Assembly: GCF_030209755.1 (NCBI RefSeq)
Contig: NZ_JARVRH010000007.1
Location: 152,533 to 216,532, forward strand
Length of the DNA: 64,000 nucleotides
Source of the DNA: Arthrobacter sp. efr-133-TYG-118
GTDB taxonomy: Bacteria; Actinomycetota; Actinomycetes; Actinomycetales; Micrococcaceae
Reading direction: 5' to 3'
Shown in pieces: positions 1 to 7,972 of the stretch. Position 1 is the first letter of the stretch. Every line of letters starts with the position of its first letter. The translations under genes and the position numbers were made by a program. The notes beneath the pieces are model-generated. The model had not been told where the DNA came from, ran no database searches, and worked only from the letters and a program-made list of their open reading frames with translations.

Positions 1-685
1 TTGGCACGGCGCCGGACGGCGCCACAAGCGGCAGGCCCGCCGCTGGAAGTCCCATTCTCAGGCGCTCCACCGCGAGGGCAAACGGGGTTCCGCTGCACTC
101 ACGCGCGGCTGCCATGGCATCGGCAAAATAGTCCACGTCCGTCAAGACGGGCAGCAGTCCCACGTCCAGGCCGGCGCTGACAAGCCGGTCCAATTGCTGC
201 GCTCCGGTCTGCGAGGTGGACATTTCCACCCCGCGGAGCAGACCGCCGTCGGGCCGGTAAAGACCCAAAGCCCAAAAGCCGCCGTCCGACGCCGGACCGA
301 GCCATGCGCCGTGACTGAGTACCGGTGCGGGGGTTGCCCAGTCCGATAGCAGCGGTGCCAGTTGGTCCCGGCAAAGCTGGGGCGTGTCCATGCCCAGGAT
401 CAACAACGGTCCGTCCGCGAGCGCACAGATGGCCGCAAGCCGCTCGTCCAGGCCACCGGCACTCTGGGCGAATACTTCAAAACCCGCGGCGTCCCCTGGG
501 TGCGGCGTGCCGTCAAACACCAGCAATCGCCTGGCCGCGGGAACGGATCGCATTGTTTCCAGCGTCTGGCTCAGGCTGGTCTGGGCCAAAGCTGCGGCCT
601 GCTCCATGTCGAGCGGGGGAGTGAGACGGGTCTTGACCCTGCCAGGGACGCATTCTTTGGCGATGACGGCCACGGTGAGCTTCAC
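1..685 (-). CDS. DUF2064 / TIGR04282-type nucleotidyl- or glycosyltransferase, 3' end outside the window
   Basis: At least 228 residues are visible and the C-terminus lies beyond the left edge. From a GTG at 685 the protein opens VKLTVAVIAKECVPGRVKTRL, then shows LLILGMDTPQL (the Asp-containing core of this CofC-like GT-A fold) and a GPASDGGFWALG segment. This pattern is typical of TIGR04282 proteins, some of which are named for arsenosugar biosynthesis. The GTG shares a GTGA overlap with the stop of the upstream glycosyltransferase, which supports both the start and co-transcription. The substrate cannot be read from sequence. Family assignment is confident, function is not. Confidence 0.82.
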   Translation of the reverse strand, partial: MKLTVAVIAKECVPGRVKTRLTPPLDMEQAAALAQTSLSQTLETMRSVPAARRLLVFDGTPHPGDAAGFEVFAQSAGGLDERLAAICALADGPLLILGMDTPQLCRDQLAPLLSDWATPAPVLSHGAWLGPASDGGFWALGLYRPDGGLLRGVEMSTSQTGAQQLDRLVSAGLDVGLLPVLTDVDYFADAMAAARECSGTPFALAVERLRMGLPAAGLPLVAPSGAVP

Positions 686-1506
686 GGCGTCGCTCCTTGG
701 GTATCGGCAGGTGGTTTATCGACTTGCCTGCCGCTCTTTGTACCCGGCGTCTGCAGCGACGCGGCGGCCAATTGCGTCGCCATGTCTTTGAGGGCCGTGA
801 CAGTTCCGCGGAGTGTCCCTGTGACCTTGGACTTCCCCAAGCGGGGCGCATAGTCGACCGGGATCTCGGCCACACGCCAGCCGTCGCTGTGGGCCTTGAG
901 GAACATCTCCAATGGATAGCCGCTGCGTCGGTCCTTGAGGTCCAGTCCCAGAAGTGCGCTGCGCCGGGCAAGACGAAGGGGGCCAAGATCAGTGACAGGA
1001 ATGCCGGTCAGCCGACGCAACCGCCGGCTCAGGGCCATATTCGCCAGGCGGGCGTGGATCGGCCAGGCACCCCGGGACGGTCGCCGCGCGCCCAGCACCA
1101 GATCGGCACGACCGGCGCGAACGAGGTCCAGCATCGGGGCCAATTGGGCGGGGTCCAGTGAACCATCGCAATCGCAGAAAGCGACGAACTCGGCCGTGGC
1201 GGCGAGCAATCCGGCATGCGCCGCCGCGCCAAAGCCGCGCCTCGGTTCGTCGACGACGGCGGCCCCTAGGCTGGCGGCCAGGGCTCCGGAGCCGTCGGTC
1301 GACCCGTTGTCCACGACGATCGCGCGGTATCCGGTTGGCAAGGCCTCGAGCACCTTGGGAAGGGCCGAACGCTCGTTGAGGCACGGCAACACCACGTCCA
1401 CGAGCGCGGCGGGTTGACCGCCGGCGTCGTCTGCGGGTCCGTTGGGGATGCTGATCATGCCGACATCGTCGTGCGGAACTCGCGAACCGCTTTGCTCTTT
1501 CTCCAC
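682..1506 (-). CDS. Family 2 glycosyltransferase
   Basis: A 274-residue GT-A glycosyltransferase. Visible motifs are PCLNE (about 41-45), DNGSTDGS (67-74) and the metal-binding CDCDGSLD (111-118). No clear membrane segment is seen, so it probably acts in the cytoplasm, possibly at the membrane face. The GTG start at 1506 gives an N-terminal tail of about 35 residues before the fold; an ATG at 1457 (MISIPNGP) is an equally plausible start. It lies 78 nt downstream of the epimerase gene and overlaps the DUF2064 gene, so the four genes from 3614 down read as one operon. TIGR04283-like companions of DUF2064 proteins have this general form. The acceptor and donor sugar are unknown. Confidence 0.85.
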   Translation of the reverse strand: MEKEQSGSRVPHDDVGMISIPNGPADDAGGQPAALVDVVLPCLNERSALPKVLEALPTGYRAIVVDNGSTDGSGALAASLGAAVVDEPRRGFGAAAHAGLLAATAEFVAFCDCDGSLDPAQLAPMLDLVRAGRADLVLGARRPSRGAWPIHARLANMALSRRLRRLTGIPVTDLGPLRLARRSALLGLDLKDRRSGYPLEMFLKAHSDGWRVAEIPVDYAPRLGKSKVTGTLRGTVTALKDMATQLAAASLQTPGTKSGRQVDKPPADTQGATP

Positions 1507-1584
1507 CCTTTGACCGTAGAATCCGCAGGCCCGCAGCGACAGGCGGAAATCCTTACGGAACAGGGACGTTTGCCCTCCGGCGGC

Positions 1585-2649
1585 CTAGCTCTGATCGCCG
1601 CGCAACGGTGCGGTGGCGAACTCATGCATTCCGTCGTCGAAACCATGTGTGGGGATCCAATCCAGCTCGGCCCGGGCCCGCGCCGAGCTGGCGGTGATGT
1701 GCCGGACGTCGCCCAGCCGGAATTCGCCTGTGACCACCGGCTCAGGCCCGCCGGCAACGGAACTCAAGACCGCCGCCACCTGTCCAACGGTGTGGACCTC
1801 CGAGGCCCCGATGTTGTAAGCCCTCAGGCTGCCAGGAGCAATCCGGCCTGCCACCAACGCGTCAATGGACAACAAATTCGACTCCGCAACGTCCCGGACA
1901 TGGACGAAACTGCGGCGCTGGCCGCCGTCCTCGAACACCCGCACGGCTTCGCCCCGGGCCAGCGCAGAGCGGAACAGGCTGGCCACGCCCGCGTAGGGGG
2001 TGTTTTTGGGCATCCGTGGGCCATAGACGTTGTGGTACCGGAGGGCGACCGCGGCGCCTCCGGTTGAGCGCGCCCATGCGGAAGCCAGGTTCTCCTGGGC
2101 CAATTTCGAGGCAGCATAGACGTTGCGCGGATCCATGGCCGCGTCTTCGCTGACCAGCGCCGGGAGCAGCAGCTCACCGGTAGCAGGGTCGCGGGGGTCA
2201 AAGACCCCGTGCTCCAGATCCTCGACCCGGCGCGGGCCGGGGCGGACCGGCCTGCCAGTTGAATCGGTGTAAGCGCCCTCGCCGTAGACCACCATGGATG
2301 ACGCCAGGACAAGTTTGTCGACGCCTGAGGCCGCCATGCCTGCCAGAAGGACGGCCGTGGCCAGGTCATTGTTGCGGATGTAATCCGGAGCATCGGAGAA
2401 GTCCACGCCGAGGCCCACTTTGGCGCTCTGGTGCACGACGACGTCGACTCCCGCGAGCGCTTCTGCCACGGCGGCCGGGTCTCCGACGTCGCCCACCTGC
2501 AGGGGCACGCCTGGAAATCCCGGCGGACGGTCCGGGTGCACAGCCGGATCCAATGAGTCCAGGATCCGGACCTCCCAACCGCGCGCCACGGCGGCCTCTA
2601 CTATATGGCTGCCGATGAAACCGGCCCCTCCGGTGACCAATATCCTCAC
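1585..2649 (-). CDS. NAD-dependent sugar epimerase/dehydratase (extended SDR)
   Basis: A 354-residue extended short-chain dehydrogenase acting on a nucleotide sugar. The Rossmann motif GGAGFIG is at residues 7-13, the NAD-region Ser pair LASSMVVYG near 115-123 and the catalytic YAASK at 178-182. The frame is open further upstream, but the GTG at 2649 is chosen because it starts directly at the VRILVTGG strand and forms a GTGA overlap with the upstream phosphorylase gene. The context of two glycosyltransferases suggests it makes or modifies the sugar they transfer. UDP-glucose 4-epimerase-like chemistry is possible, but the specificity is not resolved. Confidence 0.88.
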   Translation of the reverse strand: MRILVTGGAGFIGSHIVEAAVARGWEVRILDSLDPAVHPDRPPGFPGVPLQVGDVGDPAAVAEALAGVDVVVHQSAKVGLGVDFSDAPDYIRNNDLATAVLLAGMAASGVDKLVLASSMVVYGEGAYTDSTGRPVRPGPRRVEDLEHGVFDPRDPATGELLLPALVSEDAAMDPRNVYAASKLAQENLASAWARSTGGAAVALRYHNVYGPRMPKNTPYAGVASLFRSALARGEAVRVFEDGGQRRSFVHVRDVAESNLLSIDALVAGRIAPGSLRAYNIGASEVHTVGQVAAVLSSVAGGPEPVVTGEFRLGDVRHITASSARARAELDWIPTHGFDDGMHEFATAPLRGDQS

Positions 2650-3614
2650 GGCAAGCTTCCTCGCTTGCCGGGGAGGACAGGGGCCGCGGCGCCCATCACG
2701 GTGGAAACCGCGGCGGGCGGCATGAGCGCCATCCGCCACCTTCCGCCGTCGTTCGCTGGCTCAGCGCCGGCCAAACCCGCGGATACTGTCCGCACCGCGT
2801 CGGACAACACCGCGAGGATCCGCCTCTGCGCGGCCGCCAGTCGGCCAAGAACCAGTTCCGCCGTCACGGGTTCGGAACCGTCGTGCCCCGTGTCGGCATC
2901 GGTGATGAATGCCAGCGTGGCGAAGTGCATGTTCAACTCCGCCGCGAGCATCGGTTCCGGGTACTGGGTCATGCTGATCAGATGCGCGCCGGACTGACCC
3001 AGGGCCGCGGACTCGGCCCTCGTGGAGAAACGCGGACCATTGATGACAGCCACGGTTCCCGCCCCCGCGAAGTCTTCGCTTCGGCGCTCCAAAGCGGAGA
3101 TGAGTGCGGCCCTCAACAAGGCGCTGTAGGGCTCGGCGGCCGGCAGGTGCTGCACCCCGGTGGGCAGCGAGCCGTCGTAGAAGGTGTCCGCCCGTCCCCA
3201 CGTCTTGTCCAGGACTTGATCTGGTACCGCAAAAGTGCCGGTCCCGTGGCTGGAAACCAGTCCGCCCACCGCCGCGGAGGAAATCACGGCTTCTACCCCC
3301 AGGCTCTTGAGGGCCCAGAGGTTGGCGCGGTAGTTGATCTGCTGCGGGGCAACGCTGTGCCCCCGGCCGTGCCGGCTCAAGAATGCGACCACTGGGCCGT
3401 CGTCGTCACCGCCCTCGCCGCCCCCGCTTTCGCCAGCGGGGCCGTCCGGTGCGGCCAACCGGGCGACCGTCACGGCACTCGAGGGAGGACCGAACGGCGT
3501 CGGGATGTCCAGTGTGCCGAGCACGACGGCCCCGGGCAGCTTGTAAAGGCCGGTGCCGCCGATGATTGCAATCCGTGCGCGGGGTTCTGTTTCGTGTTCC
3601 GGGAGCAATGACAT
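2646..3614 (-). CDS. S-methyl-5'-thioadenosine phosphorylase / purine nucleoside phosphorylase family (MTAP-like)
   Basis: A 322-residue phosphorylase of the MTAP/PNP-2 family, which cleaves 5'-substituted adenosines or purine nucleosides with phosphate. Visible are GTGLY (20-24), RHGRGH (81-86), NGPRFSTRAE (192-201), SMTQYPE (214-220) and TDADTGHDG in the C-terminal catalytic loop. A Gly/Asp-rich insertion (about 57-74) lies just before the RHGRGH motif and looks like a lineage-specific surface loop. The gene heads the four-gene operon and overlaps the epimerase by GTGA. Pairing with a TIGR04282 transferase raises the possibility that it releases adenine from a 5'-modified adenosine on the way to an unusual sugar; plain MTA salvage is the conservative reading. 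Confidence 0.87.
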   Translation of the reverse strand: MSLLPEHETEPRARIAIIGGTGLYKLPGAVVLGTLDIPTPFGPPSSAVTVARLAAPDGPAGESGGGEGGDDDGPVVAFLSRHGRGHSVAPQQINYRANLWALKSLGVEAVISSAAVGGLVSSHGTGTFAVPDQVLDKTWGRADTFYDGSLPTGVQHLPAAEPYSALLRAALISALERRSEDFAGAGTVAVINGPRFSTRAESAALGQSGAHLISMTQYPEPMLAAELNMHFATLAFITDADTGHDGSEPVTAELVLGRLAAAQRRILAVLSDAVRTVSAGLAGAEPANDGGRWRMALMPPAAVSTVMGAAAPVLPGKRGSLP

Positions 3615-3702
3615 GACCCCATCATGCCAACGCCGGCCCTCGCCGTCGTGGGTGAATCCTTACGGATCCCGAACGCGGGCACCGGGACGGGCACGAATCG
3701 CC

Positions 3703-4050
3703 TTAGCCCTCGCGGTCGATTTGCAAATAACTGAGTCCGCTCACATCGAGCCAGTACCGCGTGGGCGTCTCCACGAGGCGCAGCAGCACGCCCTCGCAGG
3801 AGGCGCAGCGCACGACGATTCCCGGAGCGTCGACGAACACCATCGTCTCCCCGAAGACCCGGACCGCCCCGCAATGCTTGCACCGTCCGATCGCTGCGAC
3901 GATATCGAAGCGGAACAGTTCCCACAGCGCTCCTGCCACCGCGTTTCCGTCCAGGTGGGGTATCGCGTTGCCTGCGACTCCCGCGATGTCCTGATCCTCG
4001 AAGCCCGGATCTTTGGCGCCGGGAGAATCGGAGCCGTTGTTGCCACTCAC
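3703..4050 (-). CDS. DUF6510 family protein
   Basis: A 115-residue protein. The conserved part begins HLDGNAVAGALWELF and contains two CxxC-like knuckles, CKHC and CASC, which look like a small zinc ribbon. The GTG start at 4050 overlaps the stop of the upstream reductase gene by GTGA; this choice leaves a polar N-terminal tail of about 30 residues that may be non-essential. It forms the last gene of an operon with a ferredoxin-reductase-like protein and a sulfite-oxidase-like molybdoenzyme, as DUF6510 genes often do in actinobacteria. It could be a small metal or redox accessory factor. Its function is unknown. Confidence 0.78.
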   Translation of the reverse strand: MSGNNGSDSPGAKDPGFEDQDIAGVAGNAIPHLDGNAVAGALWELFRFDIVAAIGRCKHCGAVRVFGETMVFVDAPGIVVRCASCEGVLLRLVETPTRYWLDVSGLSYLQIDREG

Positions 4051-4784
4051 CGGGTTCCTCCTGTTCCGCCGAAGCGCTCGGTCTTGATCGAGGCGGCGGG
4101 ATATCCCGCTCGCACGAGCCATTCCCCTACCGTTTCCACAAAGACAGTCTGGCCACAGATGAAGATGTCCGGGGCGGGGTCCTTCAGCAAGATGTTGGCC
4201 AGCAGGGTTTCCGCCGTGAGCCGTTGCGGGGCAGCCGGCCAATCCTTCGGCGCCTTGCGTGTGTAGACGTAGTCGATAGTGAGCTTGCGGGAGTCCCGGC
4301 CCAAGGTTTGGAGTTCTTCCCGATAGAACCCCGATTCGGGTGACTTGAGCGAATAGAGCAGGCGGAACTGCGCGGGATTTTCCGATGCATGGTGTGCGCG
4401 GATCATGGACATGAGCGGCACGATGCCGGATCCTCCGGCAATCAGCTGAACGGGGTTTGTGTCCGTCGGCTTCCAGACGAACCAGCCTCCCACCGGCCCG
4501 CGGATCTCCAGCTGGTCCCCGACGGCCAGTTCCCGGACCAGATACGGGGAGACTTCTCCGTTGGCCAATTCGTCAACGGTGATCTCCAGGGTTTCGTCCA
4601 GGCCTGCCCTCGCCACGGAGTACGAGCGGACGGCCGAGTACCCGTCGTCGGCGGTGAGGCGTATGTCGATGTGCTGTCCGGCGAGGTTGCCGTTCAGGCC
4701 GTTCACCCGCAGCCCTATGGTCCGGGCGGTTTCCGTTTCGGGCGTGCTGCTGACGACGTCGGCCACGCGCCATAGCGTGCTCAT
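4047..4784 (-). CDS. Ferredoxin-NADP reductase-like FAD oxidoreductase
   Basis: A 245-residue FNR-superfamily flavoprotein without an iron-sulfur domain. The FAD-binding RSYSVA motif (an RxYS variant) lies near residues 53-58, the NAD(P)-binding GGSGIVPLMSM near 117-127, and the C-terminal ICGQTVFVETV near 214-224 is the usual CGxxxFV signature. It lies 10 nt downstream of the sulfite-oxidase-like gene and overlaps DUF6510, so the three are probably translated as one unit. The natural inference is that it passes electrons between NAD(P)H or a ferredoxin and the molybdoenzyme. The partner and direction of electron flow are inference. Confidence 0.88.
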   Translation of the reverse strand: MSTLWRVADVVSSTPETETARTIGLRVNGLNGNLAGQHIDIRLTADDGYSAVRSYSVARAGLDETLEITVDELANGEVSPYLVRELAVGDQLEIRGPVGGWFVWKPTDTNPVQLIAGGSGIVPLMSMIRAHHASENPAQFRLLYSLKSPESGFYREELQTLGRDSRKLTIDYVYTRKAPKDWPAAPQRLTAETLLANILLKDPAPDIFICGQTVFVETVGEWLVRAGYPAASIKTERFGGTGGTR

Positions 4785-4794
4785 CGGTCGTGCC

Positions 4795-5391
4795 TCATGA
4801 GTAGCGCTCCTCCCGCCACGGGTCGCCGTGGAGGTGGTAGCCGTTGGATTCCCAGAAGCCAGGAACGTCTTCCCGCATCAACTCGATGCCGTTAATCCAC
4901 TTTGCGCTCTTCCAGAAGTACAAATGCGGCACCAGGAGACGGGCAGGTCCGCCGTGGGCGCGTTCAAGGGGCTCACCGTCGAATTCCCACGCGACCCACG
5001 CTCGGCCGCCAAGAAGGTCCTCGATCGGGACGTTGGTCGTGTATCCGCCGTAGGAATGGGCCATGGTGAACCTGCAGCTTGTTTCCACGTTCTCAAAAAG
5101 AGAATCCAGTGACACTCCCCGCCACGAGGTGCCCAGCTTGGACCAGCTGGTCACGCAGTGAATGTCCGTTTCGATGTCCGTTTGGGGCAACGCCATGAAG
5201 GCGGCCCAAGACCACGCATGGCGCTGCCCGGCCTCAGTAGTGATGAAGAATTCCCAGTCGTCAGTGGCGATCCGGGGAGCGGGGCCGGCGGTCAGGACCG
5301 GGAAGCTGCCGGTCTCATATTGGCCCGGTGGCAACGCCGGATTGCCGCTCTGCCGTCTTCCATGAAATCCAGAAGAGATAATGCCCACCAT
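4795..5391 (-). CDS. Sulfite-oxidase-like molybdopterin oxidoreductase
   Basis: A 198-residue oxidoreductase of the sulfite oxidase/MsrP molybdopterin fold. The Cys expected to ligate molybdenum is in HCVTSWSKL (C79), followed by typical HSYGGYTTNVP and HGGPARLLVPHLYFWKSAKWI segments of the cofactor site. No Tat signal or membrane segment precedes the fold, so it should be cytoplasmic, unlike MsrP. The frame is open upstream, but ATG 5391 has a GGAGG ribosome site at ideal distance and is preferred. It is first in the operon with the FNR-like protein and DUF6510. The substrate is unknown; small cytosolic relatives reduce oxidised sulfur or N-hydroxylated compounds. Confidence 0.87.
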   Translation of the reverse strand: MVGIISSGFHGRRQSGNPALPPGQYETGSFPVLTAGPAPRIATDDWEFFITTEAGQRHAWSWAAFMALPQTDIETDIHCVTSWSKLGTSWRGVSLDSLFENVETSCRFTMAHSYGGYTTNVPIEDLLGGRAWVAWEFDGEPLERAHGGPARLLVPHLYFWKSAKWINGIELMREDVPGFWESNGYHLHGDPWREERYS

Positions 5392-5557
5392 GTACCTCCG
5401 ATGCGGAGACTCAAGCCGACTGTGCCCGGTTCCCCCACGATAGGGCACCGGCCGGGCGGGGTCTAGACACTAGGCAAAGCCTGACCTCGAATGGATCGGG
5501 GCCACTGGCAGTTCCGGTGGGTGAAGCAGCCGCGCTGTAAGGAAGGGAACGACGGCG

Positions 5558-6646
5558 TCACCAACCGCCGCGCGTGGGCGTATGTCCCTTTCGGGCATCC
5601 TCGGGCATCGCCATTTCGGCCCGCAAGCCCAGGAGCCGGATCGGACGGCCTGCCTCGATTCCGGCCGCGAGGTCCAAGGCCCGCGCGAGGATTTCGTTCC
5701 GGTCGAAGGTCTCCGGGATCTTCCTCCCCTGGGTCGTGGTCAAGAACGGCGCGTAGCGGACCTTCAAGGTCAGCCCGACGACGGGCCTTCCCTCTGCCAC
5801 AACATCCTCAAGGACATGCGCCGTCAGTTCCCTCACGGCGTCCTCCACCTGGGCCGGATCGGTCAGGTCCTGCTGGAAGGTGGTCTCCCGGCTATGCCCG
5901 CGGGCGACCCACGGGGTGTCGTCCACAACGCTGGTGCCGTCGCCTCGTCCGAGCTGCGCGTACCACGGACCCATCCTGGGGCCGAACTCCGGGACGAGGT
6001 CCTGGGGGTCGGACGCGGCGAGTTCGGCGACTGTGTTGATGCCGAGTTTGGCCAGACGGGCGGACACCCTGCTTCCGACGCCCCACAGGTCCTTGGTGGG
6101 CCGGCTGCCCATGATGTCGAGCCAGTTCCCGGCGGTGAGGCGGAAGACGCCGGCCGGTTTGCCGAACCCGGTGGCGACCTTGGCCCGGACCAGGGTGTCG
6201 CCGATGCCCACGCTGCAATGCAGCCTCGTTCGCGCGAGGACAGCGGCCTGCACCTGGCGGGCGTAGGCTTCCGGATCCTCCGTCTCGACGCCTACGAAGG
6301 CTTCATCCCAACCCAGTACCTGCACTGTGGCGCCGGGCTGCGCGCGCAGGGTAGCCATCACCGTTTCGGACGCCGCGAGGTAAGCCTCCTGATCGACGGG
6401 CAGGATCACAGCGTCGGGCACTTTCCGAGCCGCAATGCGCAAGGGCATTCCGGAACCCACGCCGAATGCCCGGGCTTCGTAGGATGCGGTCGACACCACA
6501 GCCCGTTCCGTGGGGTCGCCCCGACCCCCGACAATGATCGGCTTGCCTGCAAGCTCCGGCCGCCGGAGCACTTCGACCGCCGCGATGAACTGGTCGAGAT
6601 CGACGTGCAGCACCCACTGGGCTCCACTCACGCCGCCGGCTGTCAT
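5558..6646 (-). CDS. dinB: DNA polymerase IV, DinB2-like Y-family
   Basis: A 362-residue Y-family translesion DNA polymerase. The catalytic motif VDLDQFIAAVE (D16, D18) and WDEAFVG hold the palm carboxylates; SCSVGIGD-type sequence (here HCSVGIGDTLVRAKVATGFGKP), the helix-hairpin-helix WGVGSRVSARL and a little-finger domain follow. The steric-gate position, Phe or Tyr in most DinB proteins, is Ile21, and the overall sequence resembles mycobacterial DinB2, whose Leu gate allows ribonucleotide use. No C-terminal beta-clamp motif is obvious. ATG 6646 sits in an ATGA overlap with the upstream RibD-type reductase gene and has a GGAG site. The symbol is used in the family sense. Confidence 0.9.
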   Translation of the reverse strand: MTAGGVSGAQWVLHVDLDQFIAAVEVLRRPELAGKPIIVGGRGDPTERAVVSTASYEARAFGVGSGMPLRIAARKVPDAVILPVDQEAYLAASETVMATLRAQPGATVQVLGWDEAFVGVETEDPEAYARQVQAAVLARTRLHCSVGIGDTLVRAKVATGFGKPAGVFRLTAGNWLDIMGSRPTKDLWGVGSRVSARLAKLGINTVAELAASDPQDLVPEFGPRMGPWYAQLGRGDGTSVVDDTPWVARGHSRETTFQQDLTDPAQVEDAVRELTAHVLEDVVAEGRPVVGLTLKVRYAPFLTTTQGRKIPETFDRNEILARALDLAAGIEAGRPIRLLGLRAEMAMPEDARKGHTPTRGGW

Positions 6647-7269
6647 GTCTCCGCGCGCTTTGCCTCGATGTCCACGCCTGTCACCACATCGCCCGCGCGC
6701 TCGTAAACGAGCCAGATCGCGCCCTTCGGGAAGGCCCGAGGTGGCTGGGCGACCGCGAAGGCGGCTGGAACTGTACCGTCCCGGAAGATCCGCTTGCCCG
6801 TGCCGAAAGTCACCGGGTACAGCCAAAGATTCAGCCGGTCGACGAGGTCCTCGGTGAGGAGGGTCTGAAGGAGGTCGCCGCTGCCGATGACGTGGGTCTC
6901 GTCGTGGCGCTCGCGGATCTCGCGGACCCCGGATGCGACGTCGGCAAGCACTGTCGTCCCGGCCCAAGCGGGGCCGGCCAGTGTGTGTGAAGCCACATAT
7001 TTCGGCACGGAGTTGAACCGGGCCGCGATCGGGTCGTCGGCCGGTGCGGTGGGCCAGAAACCAGCGAAAATGTCGTACGTCTTCCGCCCGAGGAGAAGCG
7101 CGTCGAGGCGTTCGATGCCGGCCCCGATTTCCTCGCCGGACTCCTTATCGAAGTACGGCGCCTGCCAGCCGCCGAACTCGAAGCCGCCCTCGCGATCTTC
7201 GTCGGGCCCGCCGGGCGCCTGGTAGACCCCGTCAAGGGTGCTGAACAAGTCGACCACGATGATTCCCAT
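6643..7269 (-). CDS. RibD C-terminal/dihydrofolate reductase family protein
   Basis: A 208-residue protein with the DHFR-like fold of RibD C-terminal domain proteins. It opens MGIIVVDLFSTLDGV, and shows LLLGRKTYDIFAGFWP, the NAD(P)-side motif VIGSGDLLQTLL and LYPVTFGTGKRIF, all typical of YyaP/YwjB-like reductases. ATG 7269 has an AGGGAG site upstream. It overlaps dinB by ATGA. Members of this family are numerous in actinobacteria and few have known substrates; true folate or riboflavin synthesis roles are unlikely here because no rib or fol genes are nearby. A second member is encoded at 10778-11413. Confidence 0.87.
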   Translation of the reverse strand: MGIIVVDLFSTLDGVYQAPGGPDEDREGGFEFGGWQAPYFDKESGEEIGAGIERLDALLLGRKTYDIFAGFWPTAPADDPIAARFNSVPKYVASHTLAGPAWAGTTVLADVASGVREIRERHDETHVIGSGDLLQTLLTEDLVDRLNLWLYPVTFGTGKRIFRDGTVPAAFAVAQPPRAFPKGAIWLVYERAGDVVTGVDIEAKRAET

Positions 7270-7455
7270 GGGGCGCTCCCTTGCATGAACGGCGAGCCGA
7301 AACGGCCTCCGCCTTGACGTCGAGGAGGATATCGCGGAATCGACATCCACACGCCCCATTTTTCGGCGCGCGCTGCGGGAAGGCAAGAGCTTGCACGAAA
7401 GCTACGAATTCAATGGATTAGCTCGCGCTCGGCCCTTCGAGTTGGAAATCGTTGC

Positions 7456-7863
7456 TCAGTCCTGTTCAGCGAACAGGCGCGTCAGGCAGCCGACGTAGTT
7501 GGTCATCGTGTCCGCGAAAGTGAGAAGCTGGAGTCCGGATGCCTCTGCCCTTTCATTTCCTGATTCGTCGGCGTGGCAGAGGAGCGGCTCGCAACTGGTT
7601 CCCTTCGCGGTGAGCGTTGCGATTCCCCAGGGATGGCCGGGGTCGGTGACTGCGATGCCAACCTCGTCGAAGGTGTCGCGGAGGACGTATCTTGTGACCG
7701 TCCGCCAGGACTGGAGGAACTGTGGCTGCAGCTGTTCAATAAGTTCGTCGTCGTTGCTGTCGTAAGCGCGTCGGAGCTCCGTGGAAAGCTCGTCCCACTC
7801 CCGGGCGTCGCGGACCATGAGGTGTCCGGCCCGGAGACGGGCAATGGTTTCGTTCAACGTCAT
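7456..7863 (-). CDS. Hypothetical protein
   Basis: A 135-residue soluble protein that I do not recognise. It starts MTLNETIARLRAGHL and is rich in acidic and polar residues, with a middle segment LQPQFLQSWRTVTRYVLRDTFDEVGIAV and two Cys (CEPLLCH, YVGCL). No signal peptide or membrane segment is visible. The frame is open upstream to 7944, but ATG 7863 is preferred because the upstream part has atypical composition. It stands alone, 92 nt upstream of the RibD-type gene's upstream region and downstream of the CapA gene on the same strand. It is probably a real gene because the frame has strong GC3 bias. Confidence 0.65.
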   Translation of the reverse strand: MTLNETIARLRAGHLMVRDAREWDELSTELRRAYDSNDDELIEQLQPQFLQSWRTVTRYVLRDTFDEVGIAVTDPGHPWGIATLTAKGTSCEPLLCHADESGNERAEASGLQLLTFADTMTNYVGCLTRLFAEQD

Positions 7864-7972
7864 GGTGTCCCCAAACTTCCTGTCGTGTCTGTTCCTGCCT
7901 ACGAAGCAGGTCATCAACGGAGAGAACGGACGGGAACCCGGCATGATTCCCGCGCCAGCAGCAATTCCACGG

